From contig NZ_JAAFIX010000007.1 of the NCBI RefSeq assembly GCF_013297935.1, positions 62,001 to 126,000 on the forward strand: DNA of 64,000 nucleotides. The letters run 5' to 3'. The translations under genes and the position numbers were made by a program. Positions 52,336 to 62,128 of this stretch are shown here, piece after piece (the stretch's first letter is position 1; every line of letters starts with the position of its first letter). The stretch is from Rhodoferax sp. (GTDB taxonomy: Bacteria; Pseudomonadota; Gammaproteobacteria; Burkholderiales; Burkholderiaceae_C). The notes beneath the pieces are model-generated. The model had not been told where the DNA came from and searched no databases. It saw nothing but the letters and a program-made list of their open reading frames with translations.

Positions 52336-53685
52336 TCAGGCGCCCAGTTGGGCCAAGTGGCCCGCACACAGCGCCCTGAAGCCAGCCGATATGCGCGCAT
52401 CGGCCGCGGCGGCACTCCAGAAGCTGCGGGCCAGCGCCATGGCTTGCGGCCACTCGGGCAGGGTGGCGGCGGTGGGCTGCAAGGGGCGGTCTGCCAGCGG
52501 GCGGGGCACCAGCTCGCCGCCCACCGGGGCGTAAAGCATGGGCAGCATGTCGTAGGCGGGGGCCAGGGCCCAGTCGTCGTCGTCCAGCAGCAAGGAGATG
52601 TTGCCGTAGTGCCGGTCGGTGTTGGCAATGAGCACGCCAAAGGCTTCTAGCAGGCGCAGGGTGCGCGCGTCGGCGGGGCGCAGCAACTGGCGCTCTTGCA
52701 TGCGGTTGGCGGTGGCGGCCCAGTTGTCCATGGCGCCCACGTATTCGGCGTCGTACACCATGAGCGACACCATGCCGATGCGCCCCAGCCCCTGCGGATT
52801 GGCCGGGCCGATGGGGGTGCGGTCAAAGCGCTCCACCTCTAAAAACACACGCCCCGCGCCGGTGCTGATGCGGCTCACCGCCGCGGCAATACCCGCGCTG
52901 GCCAGCGTCTGCAAAGCCAGGTGTTCGCACACCAGCAGGTCGCGGGTGCGCTGGTCTGCCGGCGCATCGCCCCCCGGAGAAAACTTGACCAGCACATGGC
53001 GGGCCGTGTCTCCACTGCCCACGATGGTGCAAAACTTAGGCTGCTCGCCCCCTGCCGACGAGCCGACCATGCTGCCCTGCATGGCCGCCTCGGCCAAGGC
53101 CGGGTAATCGACAGGCGACGCCGCGCGGCTGGCCCGCCCGGGCAGCGAGTGAAAGCGGGCAAACGCCGCCTCGCCCACCACCAGGTTGCCCGGCAGGTCG
53201 TCGCCACACAAAGCGAGGGCGCGGAGCACATCGTCGTCGCTCCAGAAGCGGGGGTCGTTGCCCAAGGCCAGCTCGGGGTGGGTGCTGGCAAAGGTGCGGC
53301 CCATAAAACCCTGGGGGCGCATGTCGTCCAGAAACCAGGGCAGGCCGTCAAAGCGGGCGCTCAGGCCGTCTTCTTCATCCACCCACACCGCGCCGCCAGC
53401 CAGCGGCACCATGCGGCCAAAGGGGCCTGGCTGGCCCTGCGCGTCGATGCGCATGACCGGCACGCTGCGCCCCACATCGCGCACGGTGCGGGGCAGCACA
53501 TAGCGCTGCTTGCGGGCCGCGCCCACCTTTTGCACCTCGCCCGCCTGAATGAGCGGCGCCAGCGCCCGCGACACCGTGGGCTGGCTCACCCGCAACAGGC
53601 TTTGCAGCTCGGCGCTGCTGAGCGCGCCCCCCTGGCGGCGCAAGGCTTGCACGATGGCGGGAGACAAGTCGGAAGTGGCGGGCAT
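52336..53685 (-). CDS. yjjJ: HipA-family kinase-like toxin, YjjJ type
   Basis: The 449-residue protein joins an N-terminal helix-turn-helix (LSSAELQSLLRVSQPTVSRA, residues 22-41) to a HipA-like Ser/Thr kinase fold. The fold has SSAGGEQPKFC (the P-loop-like element), VLVKFSPGG, the catalytic NTDRHYGNISLLL and AYDMLP. In HipAB systems a separate HipB supplies the HTH; in YjjJ it is fused, so the protein can stand alone. HipA kinases stall growth by phosphorylating glutamyl-tRNA synthetase in known cases; the target of YjjJ is not assigned here. It is a single gene on the minus strand. Confidence 0.88.
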   Translation of the reverse strand: MPATSDLSPAIVQALRRQGGALSSAELQSLLRVSQPTVSRALAPLIQAGEVQKVGAARKQRYVLPRTVRDVGRSVPVMRIDAQGQPGPFGRMVPLAGGAVWVDEEDGLSARFDGLPWFLDDMRPQGFMGRTFASTHPELALGNDPRFWSDDDVLRALALCGDDLPGNLVVGEAAFARFHSLPGRASRAASPVDYPALAEAAMQGSMVGSSAGGEQPKFCTIVGSGDTARHVLVKFSPGGDAPADQRTRDLLVCEHLALQTLASAGIAAAVSRISTGAGRVFLEVERFDRTPIGPANPQGLGRIGMVSLMVYDAEYVGAMDNWAATANRMQERQLLRPADARTLRLLEAFGVLIANTDRHYGNISLLLDDDDWALAPAYDMLPMLYAPVGGELVPRPLADRPLQPTAATLPEWPQAMALARSFWSAAAADARISAGFRALCAGHLAQLGA

Positions 53686-53822
53686 GAATGATTATATGAA
53701 TAGATATATTTTAATAAAACTCTATTTAAATCAGCTACTTAGCCGCGATGTTGCATAGATACACCAGCCACTGGCTGCTGCCCGCATTGGCACCACCGGC
53801 AAGGGCAGCGACAATCGGGCCC

Positions 53823-54074
53823 ATGACTGACAAATACAAAGCCGCCGCCGAAGCCCGCGAAGCCGCCCTGTGCGAACCCTGCCGCGGCATCCAACGCAAC
53901 TGGCGCCGCGCGCCCGGCCACGCCGAACTGGTGCAAACCCAAAACTGGAAAGAAGAGCGCGATGGCAAGCCGGTGACCATCACCCGCCACCGCTGCGACC
54001 GCTGCGGCAGCATCTGGGACTACGAAAACGACAAAAACAACCAGCAAGCCGGCTGGTCACTGCCCACCCGCTGA
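53823..54074 (+). CDS. Hypothetical small zinc-ribbon protein
   Basis: The 83-residue protein has two CxxC pairs, LCEPCRG near residue 16 and RCDRCGS near residue 60, expected to bind zinc. I do not recognise a family name. I start it at MTDKYKAAAE (53823); the frame is open upstream to 53748 without support. It lies between two minus-strand genes. Confidence 0.65.
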   Translation: MTDKYKAAAEAREAALCEPCRGIQRNWRRAPGHAELVQTQNWKEERDGKPVTITRHRCDRCGSIWDYENDKNNQQAGWSLPTR

Positions 54075-54115
54075 GCAGCCCCTCACCCTCTATATCGCCG
54101 CCACCGAGATCCACC

Positions 54116-54976
54116 CTACCCCGCCAGCGGCAGGTAGATGTCGGTCAGTAAATCCGCCGGTGCCGTGTTGCCGGGGTGGTTCAGGTAATCCTCAAACACG
54201 GGCAAATTGGCTGCCTCGTGGCCTGATTGGACGAGCCACTGGCCATAGAGCCACTGGTAGGCCGCGCGCATGGTGGCGTAAGGCCCTTGGTGCCGCAACA
54301 CCGCACACAGGCCGCCTCCCAAGGTAAATGTTTCCAGCGGCGCGGCCACTGCGCCACTGTGACCCGGCGGCAAGCTCAGGCCCGCGCGGCTGTGCAGCTG
54401 CGCTTCGGGCACGGCGTAGGGGTCGTCGTAGTACACGGCCATCCAGCGCGTGTCGGGCCGCATCAGACCTTGTGCCGCCATGGACGCGTGGGTCTGCCCG
54501 AAAGCCTTGCCCATGCGCATGTACGAGCCCACATGCCCCACACCCGCCAGCGGCACTGCAGGCACATGGCGCACCTGCACCGTGTGGCCCGCGGCCGCTA
54601 CCTGCGCCAGCCCCTGGCGGAACACCGTGTGCCCGCCCTCGGCCCGGTAGCGCGAAGGGCTGGTGCCATACATGCCGCCAAAAGCGCGGGTGAACGACTG
54701 CACATTGGGGTAGCCACACTTGCGCGCCACCTGCTCAATGGGCAGCACCGTGTTGGCCAGGTAACCCGTGGCGCGGTGCAAGCGCAGGCGGCGCACGGTG
54801 GCGGCAATGGTTTCGCCATAGAGCGCGTTGTACACACGGTGCCAGTGGTAGGGCGAGAGGTGGGCCACCTCGGCCAGGCGGGCCAGGTCTAGCGGCTGGT
54901 CCAGATGGTCGTGAATGTAGGCCTGCACCCGGCTCAGGCGCTCGGCGTAGTCTGTCCAGCTATGGGCTTTGTTCAT
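54116..54976 (-). CDS. AraC-family regulator with GyrI-like domain
   Basis: The 286-residue protein has an N-terminal pair of helix-turn-helices (LDLARLAEVAHLSPYHWHRV and IEQVARKCGYPNVQSFTRAF) and a C-terminal GyrI-like ligand-binding domain ending with GPYATMRAAYQWLYGQWL. This order is that of Rob/SbmC-type regulators. It is 3 bp after the GyrI-like gene on the same strand; the two may share a ligand. Confidence 0.92.
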   Translation of the reverse strand: MNKAHSWTDYAERLSRVQAYIHDHLDQPLDLARLAEVAHLSPYHWHRVYNALYGETIAATVRRLRLHRATGYLANTVLPIEQVARKCGYPNVQSFTRAFGGMYGTSPSRYRAEGGHTVFRQGLAQVAAAGHTVQVRHVPAVPLAGVGHVGSYMRMGKAFGQTHASMAAQGLMRPDTRWMAVYYDDPYAVPEAQLHSRAGLSLPPGHSGAVAAPLETFTLGGGLCAVLRHQGPYATMRAAYQWLYGQWLVQSGHEAANLPVFEDYLNHPGNTAPADLLTDIYLPLAG

Positions 54977-54979
54977 GCC

Positions 54980-55465
54980 CTAGTGTCGCCCCAGCCCGAT
55001 GGAGATGCTGATGTCGCCATGGGCGCCGTAGCGCTCAAATTCCGCCACAAAGGTTTTGGGCAAGGCAGTCTGCGCCCACACGGCGCCCCAGGCCGGGCCC
55101 ACCCTGTCAAAGCTGGCAGGCAGCACCGGAAAAATGGCGCGCGGCCCGGCGGGCACCACCACCCGCACCATGCCCGCAGGCACCGGTGCGTCGGGCGTTA
55201 CCTGCGCACCAATCACCAGCGAATACAGCCCTGTGTTGTCGCGCCCGGCATTGGCAAAGTGGGTGTACACGGCCAGCACATCGCCATCCACCCGGCCGCT
55301 GATGCGGTCCAGCACCCCCTCTTGCCCAAAGCGCTGCCAGTGCGGCGGAATGGTCTGCATAGCCTCCGGGTTGGTGGTGCGCAGCTCGAGACCAACGACC
55401 GTGATCGCCTCTGGCTGGTCTGCAACGTGGTGGGGAAACTCGGACGGGGTTTGGGGCGTAGACAT
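54980..55465 (-). CDS. GyrI-like effector-binding protein
   Basis: The 161-residue protein resembles stand-alone GyrI-like / AraC effector-binding domains: ITVVGLELRTTNPEAMQTIP, VLAVYTHFANAGRDN and the final FERYGAHGDISISIGLG. I start it at MSTPQTPSEF (55465); an ATG nine codons upstream is also in frame. It precedes the AraC-family gene, which has the same fold in its C-terminal half. Confidence 0.85.
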   Translation of the reverse strand: MSTPQTPSEFPHHVADQPEAITVVGLELRTTNPEAMQTIPPHWQRFGQEGVLDRISGRVDGDVLAVYTHFANAGRDNTGLYSLVIGAQVTPDAPVPAGMVRVVVPAGPRAIFPVLPASFDRVGPAWGAVWAQTALPKTFVAEFERYGAHGDISISIGLGRH

Positions 55466-55549
55466 AGAGCGATGGCCTGCGGGGTTGAACACAGGCTGCA
55501 GTCTACGAAGGCGGGCCTGACATTTCTTGCGGAGTTGCAGGGGCCACTG

Positions 55550-55610
55550 CTTGCTATGATTTCAGGAGCTACTTGCGCAGTCTTTATATGGGCTAGCGGC
55601 TCTTTTTACT
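55550..55610 (+). repeat. Dispersed repeat, copy upstream of the GyrI-like gene
   Basis: The sequence is CTTGCTATGATTTCAGGAGC, TACTTGCGCAGTCTTTATAT, GGGCTAGCGGCTCTTTTTAC. It is nearly the same as the copy at 57593, which suggests that the two moved recently or were shared by gene conversion. It touches the stop codon of the diguanylate cyclase gene. Confidence 0.85.
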
Positions 55611-57459
55611 AAGAATCCGCCAACACCGCCTGGTTGCGCCCACGGGCTTTGGCTTGGTAGAGCGCGGCGTCTGCCAGGCGCAGCAGGTCTTGGGGCGTGA
55701 CGCCAACACCGGGCACCACGCTGGCGGCGCCGCAGCTCACCGTGACCACCCCGAACGGCGACTGGGCATGCGCCTCACCCAGCGCCTGCACGGCCTGGCA
55801 GGCGCGCTGGGCCAGCAGCAAGGCACTGGGCCCGTCGGAGGCCGGGGCCACCATCACAAACTCTTCGCCACCATAGCGGGCCACCACATCGGTGGCGCGG
55901 CCCACACTGGCCATGGCCTGCGCTACCTTGCGCAGGCACTCATCTCCCGCCTGGTGGCCGTAGTGGTCGTTGTAGCGCTTGAAGAGGTCCACATCCAGCA
56001 TCACCAGCGCCAGTGGCTGGCCCAGGCGCTCCAGGCGCGCCCAGGCCTTGTGCAGCTCCTGGTCAAACTGGCGGCGGTTGGCAATGCCGGTCAGGCCGTC
56101 CACCATGCTGAGCGCTTCCAGTTTTTCATTCAGCGCCTGCAGCTCACTTGTGCGGTCGTCCACCCGCTGGGCCAGCTCGCGCTCCGAGGCCTGCAGGGTC
56201 TCCACCAGCTTTTGTTTGGCCAGCACCAGGTCGCGTTGTGCCTTGAGCTTTTCGCGGCGCATTTGAATAAAGCGGTCGGCTAACGCAAAAGCCAGCAGCA
56301 GCATTTCCAGGGTAGAGCCCGCCTGCAAACCATCTACCGTGAGCACGTTGGTCGGCAAAATGCCCAGCGCGCGCAGCAGCGTCATCAGCGAGCCCGCCAT
56401 CAGCACTGCAAACGCACCGCCAAAAAAATACGCCGCACGCATGCGTCGGAAGATGCACCAAGCCACCACGCCCAGCAGCAGCACACACGACACCACGAAT
56501 AGCCAAATAGTGAAGCGCGCCACCGACTGCACCACCGTCCAATACAAGACGGGCATGAGCGCGTGCAACACCATGCCCGCACGCAAGCCCAGGTCGATGC
56601 GAGGCAGGTGCTGCGCCGTGCCCAGCATGCTGCGCATGAAGGCCATGAAACACAGCAGCCCCCACGAGGTGGCCATGTAGTAGTTGGGGTTGGTCCAGGT
56701 AAGGTGCTGCGGCCACAAAAACTCGGAGGCCATGCCCGTCTTCTGCCCCACCGCCAGCACCGAAAACGCCACAAAACACACATACAAGGCGTAGGCCCGG
56801 TCGCGCAGCGCCACCAGCAGCATCAGGTTGAACAGGGCCATGGCCAGCGCCACCCCAAAGTACATGGCCTGCACCATGTAGTCGTGCCGCTCATGGTGCT
56901 CAAAGTCCGCGTGGGCCCACAAGCGCACCGGCAAGATCAGCCCGATGGTGGACTGCGCCCGCACATACAGCGTGAGCGAGGTCTGGGCCGGCACTTGCAG
57001 GGGAAACACAAAATGGCGGTTCTCGTGCGCACGGGTGGCAAACGGCATGTCGCTGCCGGTAGCGGTTTCCACATAGCGGCCGTCCGGGCCGGGGGCGTAG
57101 AGCGTTACGTAGGAAATGCGCGCGTTCACCACCTCCAGCATCTGGCGCGCCGCCTCGGGCGTGGCGTTGGACAGTTCCAGGCGCAGCCAAAACGCAGAGC
57201 GCGTAAAGCCCAGCGCCAGTGCGTCTTTGCTGTCGGCAGTGCTGGTGAACTTGCCTTGGGCAAAGGCCTGCTGCGCCTGGGCCAAGGTGAGTGCGGCGGT
57301 CGGGTCTTCCAGCAGGTGCGCGTGGGCAATAGCGTCTTGTGCGCCGTTGCCAGGCTGCACCACCGGCATAGCCAGTGCCGACCACGCCAGCGGCCACAGC
57401 AGCATGAGCGCCGTGCGCACCAGCCGATTTGCAAGCCTGAGCATCCAGTTCACCGCCAT
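55609..57459 (-). CDS. 7TM-DISM diguanylate cyclase
   Basis: The 616-residue protein has a signal segment, an extracellular 7TMR-DISM domain (about residues 35-190), seven membrane helices (about 195-400), a coiled-coil linker (400-455) and a C-terminal GGDEF domain with RYGGEEFVMVAP. An RxxD inhibitory site (RATD) stands five residues before GGEEF, so c-di-GMP feedback is likely. It makes c-di-GMP in response to an extracellular signal. It is a single gene with repeats at both ends. Confidence 0.95.
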   Translation of the reverse strand: MAVNWMLRLANRLVRTALMLLWPLAWSALAMPVVQPGNGAQDAIAHAHLLEDPTAALTLAQAQQAFAQGKFTSTADSKDALALGFTRSAFWLRLELSNATPEAARQMLEVVNARISYVTLYAPGPDGRYVETATGSDMPFATRAHENRHFVFPLQVPAQTSLTLYVRAQSTIGLILPVRLWAHADFEHHERHDYMVQAMYFGVALAMALFNLMLLVALRDRAYALYVCFVAFSVLAVGQKTGMASEFLWPQHLTWTNPNYYMATSWGLLCFMAFMRSMLGTAQHLPRIDLGLRAGMVLHALMPVLYWTVVQSVARFTIWLFVVSCVLLLGVVAWCIFRRMRAAYFFGGAFAVLMAGSLMTLLRALGILPTNVLTVDGLQAGSTLEMLLLAFALADRFIQMRREKLKAQRDLVLAKQKLVETLQASERELAQRVDDRTSELQALNEKLEALSMVDGLTGIANRRQFDQELHKAWARLERLGQPLALVMLDVDLFKRYNDHYGHQAGDECLRKVAQAMASVGRATDVVARYGGEEFVMVAPASDGPSALLLAQRACQAVQALGEAHAQSPFGVVTVSCGAASVVPGVGVTPQDLLRLADAALYQAKARGRNQAVLADS

Positions 57460-57592
57460 GGCCTCTGTTTGATGTGGTTACCCACCGTGGCGCGAGCTTA
57501 CGCCCTTTCAGACCGGGGCCCCACTGGTGCCCACCCTGAGTACCGCCGCACAGCCCAGCCGCTGAGCGGAATGCCGGGCCCTGCCGCCCTGT

Positions 57593-57656
57593 TTTTGCTA
57601 TGTTTTCAGGAGCTGCTGGCGCAGGTTTTATATGGGCTAGCGGCTCTTTTGACTTA
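57593..57656 (+). repeat. Dispersed repeat, copy upstream of the helicase remnant
   Basis: TTTTTGCTATGTTTTCAGGA is followed by GCTGCTGGCGCAGGTTTTAT and ATGGGCTAGCGGCTCTTTTG. With the copy at 55550 it encloses the diguanylate cyclase gene in the same orientation. The rest of the 292-bp gap shows no feature. Confidence 0.85.
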
Positions 57657-57751
57657 AATATTAAAAAGAGTAACCAAAAGCACCGAATAACCCGAATTTG
57701 GAAGGCATGATCTCGCACAACTAAAAACGCACGCAGGGTAGCAGGTTTTTT

Positions 57752-58444
57752 ATGGCGACATTGATTCCAACATTGGGGTCGTGCGTTTCACGCATGACGG
57801 GTGGCGAACGCAAGCTGGCCGAGCGGCTGGAGCAAAAGCTCGACGACGACTACCTGCTCTGGTACGACGTGCCCATGGGCCCGCGCAACACCCACCAGAT
57901 ATTGCACACCGCCAGCCTGGTGGCGGCCGACCTGCTGACCGCAGACGACAAAGACGACGACGGCATCCCCTTGCTCAAACCCGTGAGCTGCGGGCGCGAG
58001 GGGCAAGAACCCCTCATCATCAAACTGCCCAGCCTGCAAGCAGAGGCAGAAGCCATTGCCGACCACTTGGCCCAAGCCCACAAAGAAGGCTTTGCGTGGG
58101 GCGACATGGCCGTGCTGTGCGCAGACACCAAAACGCGCGACCTGTGCGCCCGCACCCTGGCGCAACGCAAGCTCCCCGTAGAGAACCGGCTGGGAGTTGG
58201 CGACTTTGACCCCACCAGCAACAAGATCAAGGTAATGACCATGAAGGTCAGCAAGGGCCTGGAGTTCCCCTTGGTGGCGCTACCCGGTATGGGACATATG
58301 CCTGCGGCGGGGGAGGATGAGAAGGAAGCGGCGCGGGTGTTTTATGTGGCGGCGACTAGGGCTACCCATTTCCTGTTGCTGGGAGTCGGCGGCAACGGTG
58401 ACATTGGATTACGCATACAGAAACTCCATGACTTAAGCACTTAG
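57752..58444 (+). pseudogene. NERD/UvrD-like helicase with large internal deletion
   Basis: The first about 45 residues (MATLIPTLGSCVSRMTGGER and LLWYDVPMGP) are the start of a NERD-domain superfamily I helicase. The remainder, from RNTHQILHTASLVAADLL on, is the C-terminal part with motifs IV-VI (MTMKVSKGLEFPLVAL and RVFYVAATRATHFLLL). The rest of the NERD nuclease region, the Walker A and B and motifs Ia-III are missing. The junction is near 57880-57889 and keeps the frame. The 230-residue product cannot be a working helicase, so I call it a remnant. Confidence 0.85.
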
Positions 58445-58560
58445 TTCGTCGATTTACTCTCAAGCATCGCAGCACAAATATCTATCACAACGAATAAATC
58501 CAAAAACTGCACATTCATTAAGAACTCAAACAAATCATCTCAATCGACCACTGAACAAAA

Positions 58561-60240
58561 ATGAAACCCATTCGACTAAGAGTTAAAAACTACCGCAGCA
58601 TTAAATCAGAAGTAACAGTAAACTTGGAAAATGGTCTTACGCTCGTGGGACCAAACAATAGCGGCAAGACAAATATTCTCAAGTCACTTCAATTGTTTTT
58701 TTCCGGCCCTAATGGCTCGCTGTACAACCTACACCGTGATCTTCCATTTGGTAGCACTAATGAGCAGACAAGCATCACCATATATTTCTTACACGAAGAA
58801 AGACAAGATTCAAATTTTCTTAAGACATACATCAAAATGCTAAGTCATATAGAAGGATCAAAACAACTTACGAAGGAGATACCATTATTTCTATATTTCA
58901 CCAGCACGGGAAAGCCGGTATATAAATTCTTTTCAAATGACAAAATAAAACCAAAATTGAGTCAAAGTTTCCAAAAATTACACCAAGAATCCCTTGACTC
59001 CCTATTAAGTTCGTTTGTTTGCAAATACATCCCATCAGAAAAGAGCAGCTCATTCCTATATGAATCATTCCTTCTACCCTTTATAAAAAAGGGGGTTGCA
59101 GAAATCATTCAGGAAAAAATTTCCAGCGTAACTGCCGAACTTGAAAAAATATCTGAAAACATCAACCAACAGTTAAATAACGGCGGCGTAAAAAATATTA
59201 AATCTATTTTCAAAGTCCCCGGCGATTTAATGGAATCCGTTTTGTCGAAATTTGACTTCGATATTGATGACGGAAACTCAACTGGTGCTGAATTCAAAGG
59301 CTCTGGAATCCAAGCGACAACACTGCTTGCCTCACTTAACTGGATAAGTGAAAAAGAAAGAAACGATGGCCGTTCAGTTATTTGGCTCATAGAAGAGCCT
59401 GAATCGTATCTTCATCCTAATTTGGCGACAGCGTGCAAAACAATCCTTAACAATCTCTCTTTAAATTATTTGGTAGTTACCACAACCCACTCTATTGCTT
59501 TTGTCGACCAGGATCCACTTAAAGTTGCAGAAACATTCATAAGCGATGGAGAAACTAAGGTTAAACTATTTACCACCTATTCAGAGGCCACTCAATCAAT
59601 CAGGGCTGCACTAGGACTTAGATTTAGCGACTTCTACAACCTAGGATTGAAGAACTTATTTGTTGAAGGAAAGAGTGATCGTGAAATTATTCAATGGGCG
59701 CTATCAATAATCAAGCCCAAAGGCACAACAAATAGATTCACCCACCTTAGAGAGGCCAGTATCTTAGATTTTTCTGGAATATCAAAGCTGGAGGACTTCT
59801 TAAGAGCGTCCTATGAGTTCATGCAAAAAGAGCGCCCAATAATAGTGTTATTGGACGGCGATGAGGCTGGCATCAGAAGCTCAAGAGCCCTTACAGGTTA
59901 TTTCGGCCAAAAGAAAATAAAATTTTCGTCAAACGAGGAATTTATTATTCTCCCAGACGGACTACCCATTGAAGGACTTTTTCCTAGGGATTGGCTCATC
60001 GAATTGCATAAATCAAATCCAAATTGGTTTGATAGCTTCATTTGCAATTTGAATGGAATGATTGTTGATTTAAAAATTAAAGATAGTAATAAACATTCAC
60101 TTCAAGGTGCCTTAATGCGCAAGGCAGATACTGAAACCACAACGAAAAAACATTATGCGTGGGCGGCTAGCTTTATAAAGTTGTTCGATAAAATCGATGA
60201 ATTGCTTGCCCACAAGACCCAAGCCATATCAGGTAATTAA
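58561..60240 (+). CDS. OLD-family ATPase-TOPRIM nuclease, AT-rich
   Basis: The 559-residue protein has an SMC-like ATPase: IRLRVKNYRSI at the N-terminus, Walker A GPNNSGKT (residues 30-37), ABC-type signature around EFKGSGIQATTLL and Walker B VIWLIEEPES (273-282). A TOPRIM domain follows, with FVEGKSD (Glu369) and LLDGDEAG (Asp432/Asp434), the metal ligands. This is the layout of OLD and GajA nucleases used in phage defence. The gene is strikingly AT-rich compared with neighbours and stands alone, with no intact UvrD partner, so it is most likely acquired. Another possible role is DNA repair. Confidence 0.9.
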   Translation: MKPIRLRVKNYRSIKSEVTVNLENGLTLVGPNNSGKTNILKSLQLFFSGPNGSLYNLHRDLPFGSTNEQTSITIYFLHEERQDSNFLKTYIKMLSHIEGSKQLTKEIPLFLYFTSTGKPVYKFFSNDKIKPKLSQSFQKLHQESLDSLLSSFVCKYIPSEKSSSFLYESFLLPFIKKGVAEIIQEKISSVTAELEKISENINQQLNNGGVKNIKSIFKVPGDLMESVLSKFDFDIDDGNSTGAEFKGSGIQATTLLASLNWISEKERNDGRSVIWLIEEPESYLHPNLATACKTILNNLSLNYLVVTTTHSIAFVDQDPLKVAETFISDGETKVKLFTTYSEATQSIRAALGLRFSDFYNLGLKNLFVEGKSDREIIQWALSIIKPKGTTNRFTHLREASILDFSGISKLEDFLRASYEFMQKERPIIVLLDGDEAGIRSSRALTGYFGQKKIKFSSNEEFIILPDGLPIEGLFPRDWLIELHKSNPNWFDSFICNLNGMIVDLKIKDSNKHSLQGALMRKADTETTTKKHYAWAASFIKLFDKIDELLAHKTQAISGN

Positions 60241-60386
60241 GCTGATTAACTATCAAGATCAGCAATGTAATACTTGATCGCAAGGGCCTTTGTATCTCCA
60301 AGAGGAATGTTGCTGCCATACTCTCCCTGCGGCTGCACAGCAGGCAGTCCCAATTTCAGCCCAGCCAATAAAAAGGCCCATCGCCC

Positions 60387-61814
60387 ATGCACGAAATCAT
60401 TTGCCCCCACTGCAGCAAAGCCTTCAAGATCGACGAGGCGGGGTATGCCGACATCCTCAAGCAGGTGCGCGATGGCGAGTTTGAGCAGGCTTTGCACGAG
60501 CGCCTTGAATTGGCCGAGCGCGAAAAGCGCGACGCCATTGCCCTGGCCAAGGCCGAGGTGACCAATGCGCTGCAAAAGGCGGCGGCTGCCAAAGACACCG
60601 AGATTCAGGCGCTGAAAGCCCAGCTCGACGCGGGCGAGGTGGAGCGCAAGCTGGCTGTCACCGAGGCTTTGAGCAAAGTGAGCCAAGAGCGCGACGCGCT
60701 GGCCAACGAGCTGAAGAACGAACTAGAAAAAGCCCGCAACGCGCAGCAAGCGGCCGCCCAGTTGGCCGAAGCCAAGCTGGCCCAAGCGCTGCAGGCCGAA
60801 GCCGCCAAGAAGGACGCCGAGATTCAGGCGCTGCAAGCCAAGCTGGCGGCCAGCGATGTGGCGCGCCAGTTGGCCGTCACAGAGGCGGTCAACGCTGCCG
60901 TGGGTGTGGTGGCCCAGGAGCGCGATGCCTTGAAGAGCGACCTCACCCTCATCGCCGTGAAAAATCAGCTGGAAGAGAAGGCCATCAAGGAGCAATACGC
61001 CTTGCAGCTGCGCGACCGTGATGGCGAGATTGAGCGCCTGCGGGACATGAAGGCGCGGCTATCGACCAAGATGGTGGGCGAGACGCTGGAGCAGCACTGC
61101 GAGATTGAGTTCAACCGCATCCGTGCGGCGGCCTTTCAGCGGGCGCATTTTGAGAAAGACAACGACGCCCGCACCGGCAGCAAGGGCGACTACATCTTCC
61201 GCGACGTGGACGAGTCGGGCACCGAAGTCGTTTCCATCATGTTCGAGATGAAGAACGAGAGCGATGAAACCGCCACCAAGAAGCGCAACGAAGATTTTCT
61301 GAAAGAGCTGGACAAAGACCGCACGGAAAAGGCCTGCGAATACGCGGTGCTGGTGTCCCTGCTGGAGCCGGAGAGTGAGTTGTACAACAGCGGCATTGTG
61401 GATGTGTCGCACCGCTACCCCAAGATGTATGTGGTGCGCCCGCAGTTCTTTGTGCCGCTGATCACGCTCTTGCGCAATGCCGCTTTGAACTCCATGAAAT
61501 ACAAGTCCGAGCTGGCGCTGGTGCGCTCGCAGAATGTGGACATCACCAAGTTCGAAACCCAGCTCGACGAATTCAAGACGGCGTTTGGGCGCAACTGGCG
61601 CCTGGCCTCAGAAGGCTTTGAAGAAGCCATCAAACGCATTGACGAAGCCATCAAGGACCTGGAAAAAACCAAGGAAGCGCTGCACAAGTCCGCCAACAAC
61701 CTGCGCCTGGCCAACGACAAGGCCGACGACCTGACCATCAAGAAGCTCACACGGGGCAACCCCACGATGGCGGCCAAGTTTGCGGAGTTGCCGGGGCCAG
61801 ACATCAACGCCTGA
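60387..61814 (+). CDS. DUF2130 family protein with coiled coil
   Basis: The 475-residue protein starts with a zinc-knuckle-like [19 protein letters not shown], then a long Ala/Glu/Lys-rich coiled coil (about residues 30-240) and the DUF2130 core with [24 protein letters not shown] and [12 protein letters not shown]. The core has the strand-helix pattern and D...ExK residues of PD-(D/E)XK nucleases, so DNA cutting is possible but unproven. The C-terminus ends with a helical stretch that is repeated at 62578-62726. Confidence 0.85.
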   Translation: MHEIICPHCSKAFKIDEAGYADILKQVRDGEFEQALHERLELAEREKRDAIALAKAEVTNALQKAAAAKDTEIQALKAQLDAGEVERKLAVTEALSKVSQERDALANELKNELEKARNAQQAAAQLAEAKLAQALQAEAAKKDAEIQALQAKLAASDVARQLAVTEAVNAAVGVVAQERDALKSDLTLIAVKNQLEEKAIKEQYALQLRDRDGEIERLRDMKARLSTKMVGETLEQHCEIEFNRIRAAAFQRAHFEKDNDARTGSKGDYIFRDVDESGTEVVSIMFEMKNESDETATKKRNEDFLKELDKDRTEKACEYAVLVSLLEPESELYNSGIVDVSHRYPKMYVVRPQFFVPLITLLRNAALNSMKYKSELALVRSQNVDITKFETQLDEFKTAFGRNWRLASEGFEEAIKRIDEAIKDLEKTKEALHKSANNLRLANDKADDLTIKKLTRGNPTMAAKFAELPGPDINA

Positions 61815-62097
61815 AGCCCACCTCTCGCTGGCTGCGCACCGCCAGCACAAATGCTGTATCCATCGCCTCCACATACTGGTACAGCGCCACGTAACCGCGC
61901 GATGCCCGGCCAATCACCAGTTCGCGCTTGCCGCCCTTTACGGGGCGACCGATTTGGGGGCTGTGGGTCAGGATTTGAATGGCGTCCACAATTTCGCCGA
62001 TGCGTTCGGGCGCAGTGCCAGGGTCATGCTGGTCGATGTAGTCGAAGAATCGGTCGAAATCGTCAAAGACTTCCGGGGCAAGCTCAATGCGGGTCAT
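61804..62097 (-). CDS. RelE/ParE family toxin
   Basis: The 97-residue protein has the RelE/ParE pattern: [39 protein letters not shown] and [13 protein letters not shown] with C-terminal basic residues ([10 protein letters not shown]). It is an mRNA interferase or gyrase poison; which cannot be told. I start it at ATG 62097, 31 bp after the antitoxin stop; the open frame to 62193 has no support. Confidence 0.88.
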   Translation of the reverse strand: MTRIELAPEVFDDFDRFFDYIDQHDPGTAPERIGEIVDAIQILTHSPQIGRPVKGGKRELVIGRASRGYVALYQYVEAMDTAFVLAVRSQREVGFRR

Positions 62098-62128
62098 GCG
62101 GCGGTGGGCGATAAGCGGCAGCAGATGG

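Noticed and set aside
57752-60240. A Gabija (GajA-GajB) defence pair
   Set aside because: The helicase part is a deletion remnant of a NERD-type enzyme, is upstream and GC-rich, and lacks Walker motifs; the nuclease gene is compositionally separate.
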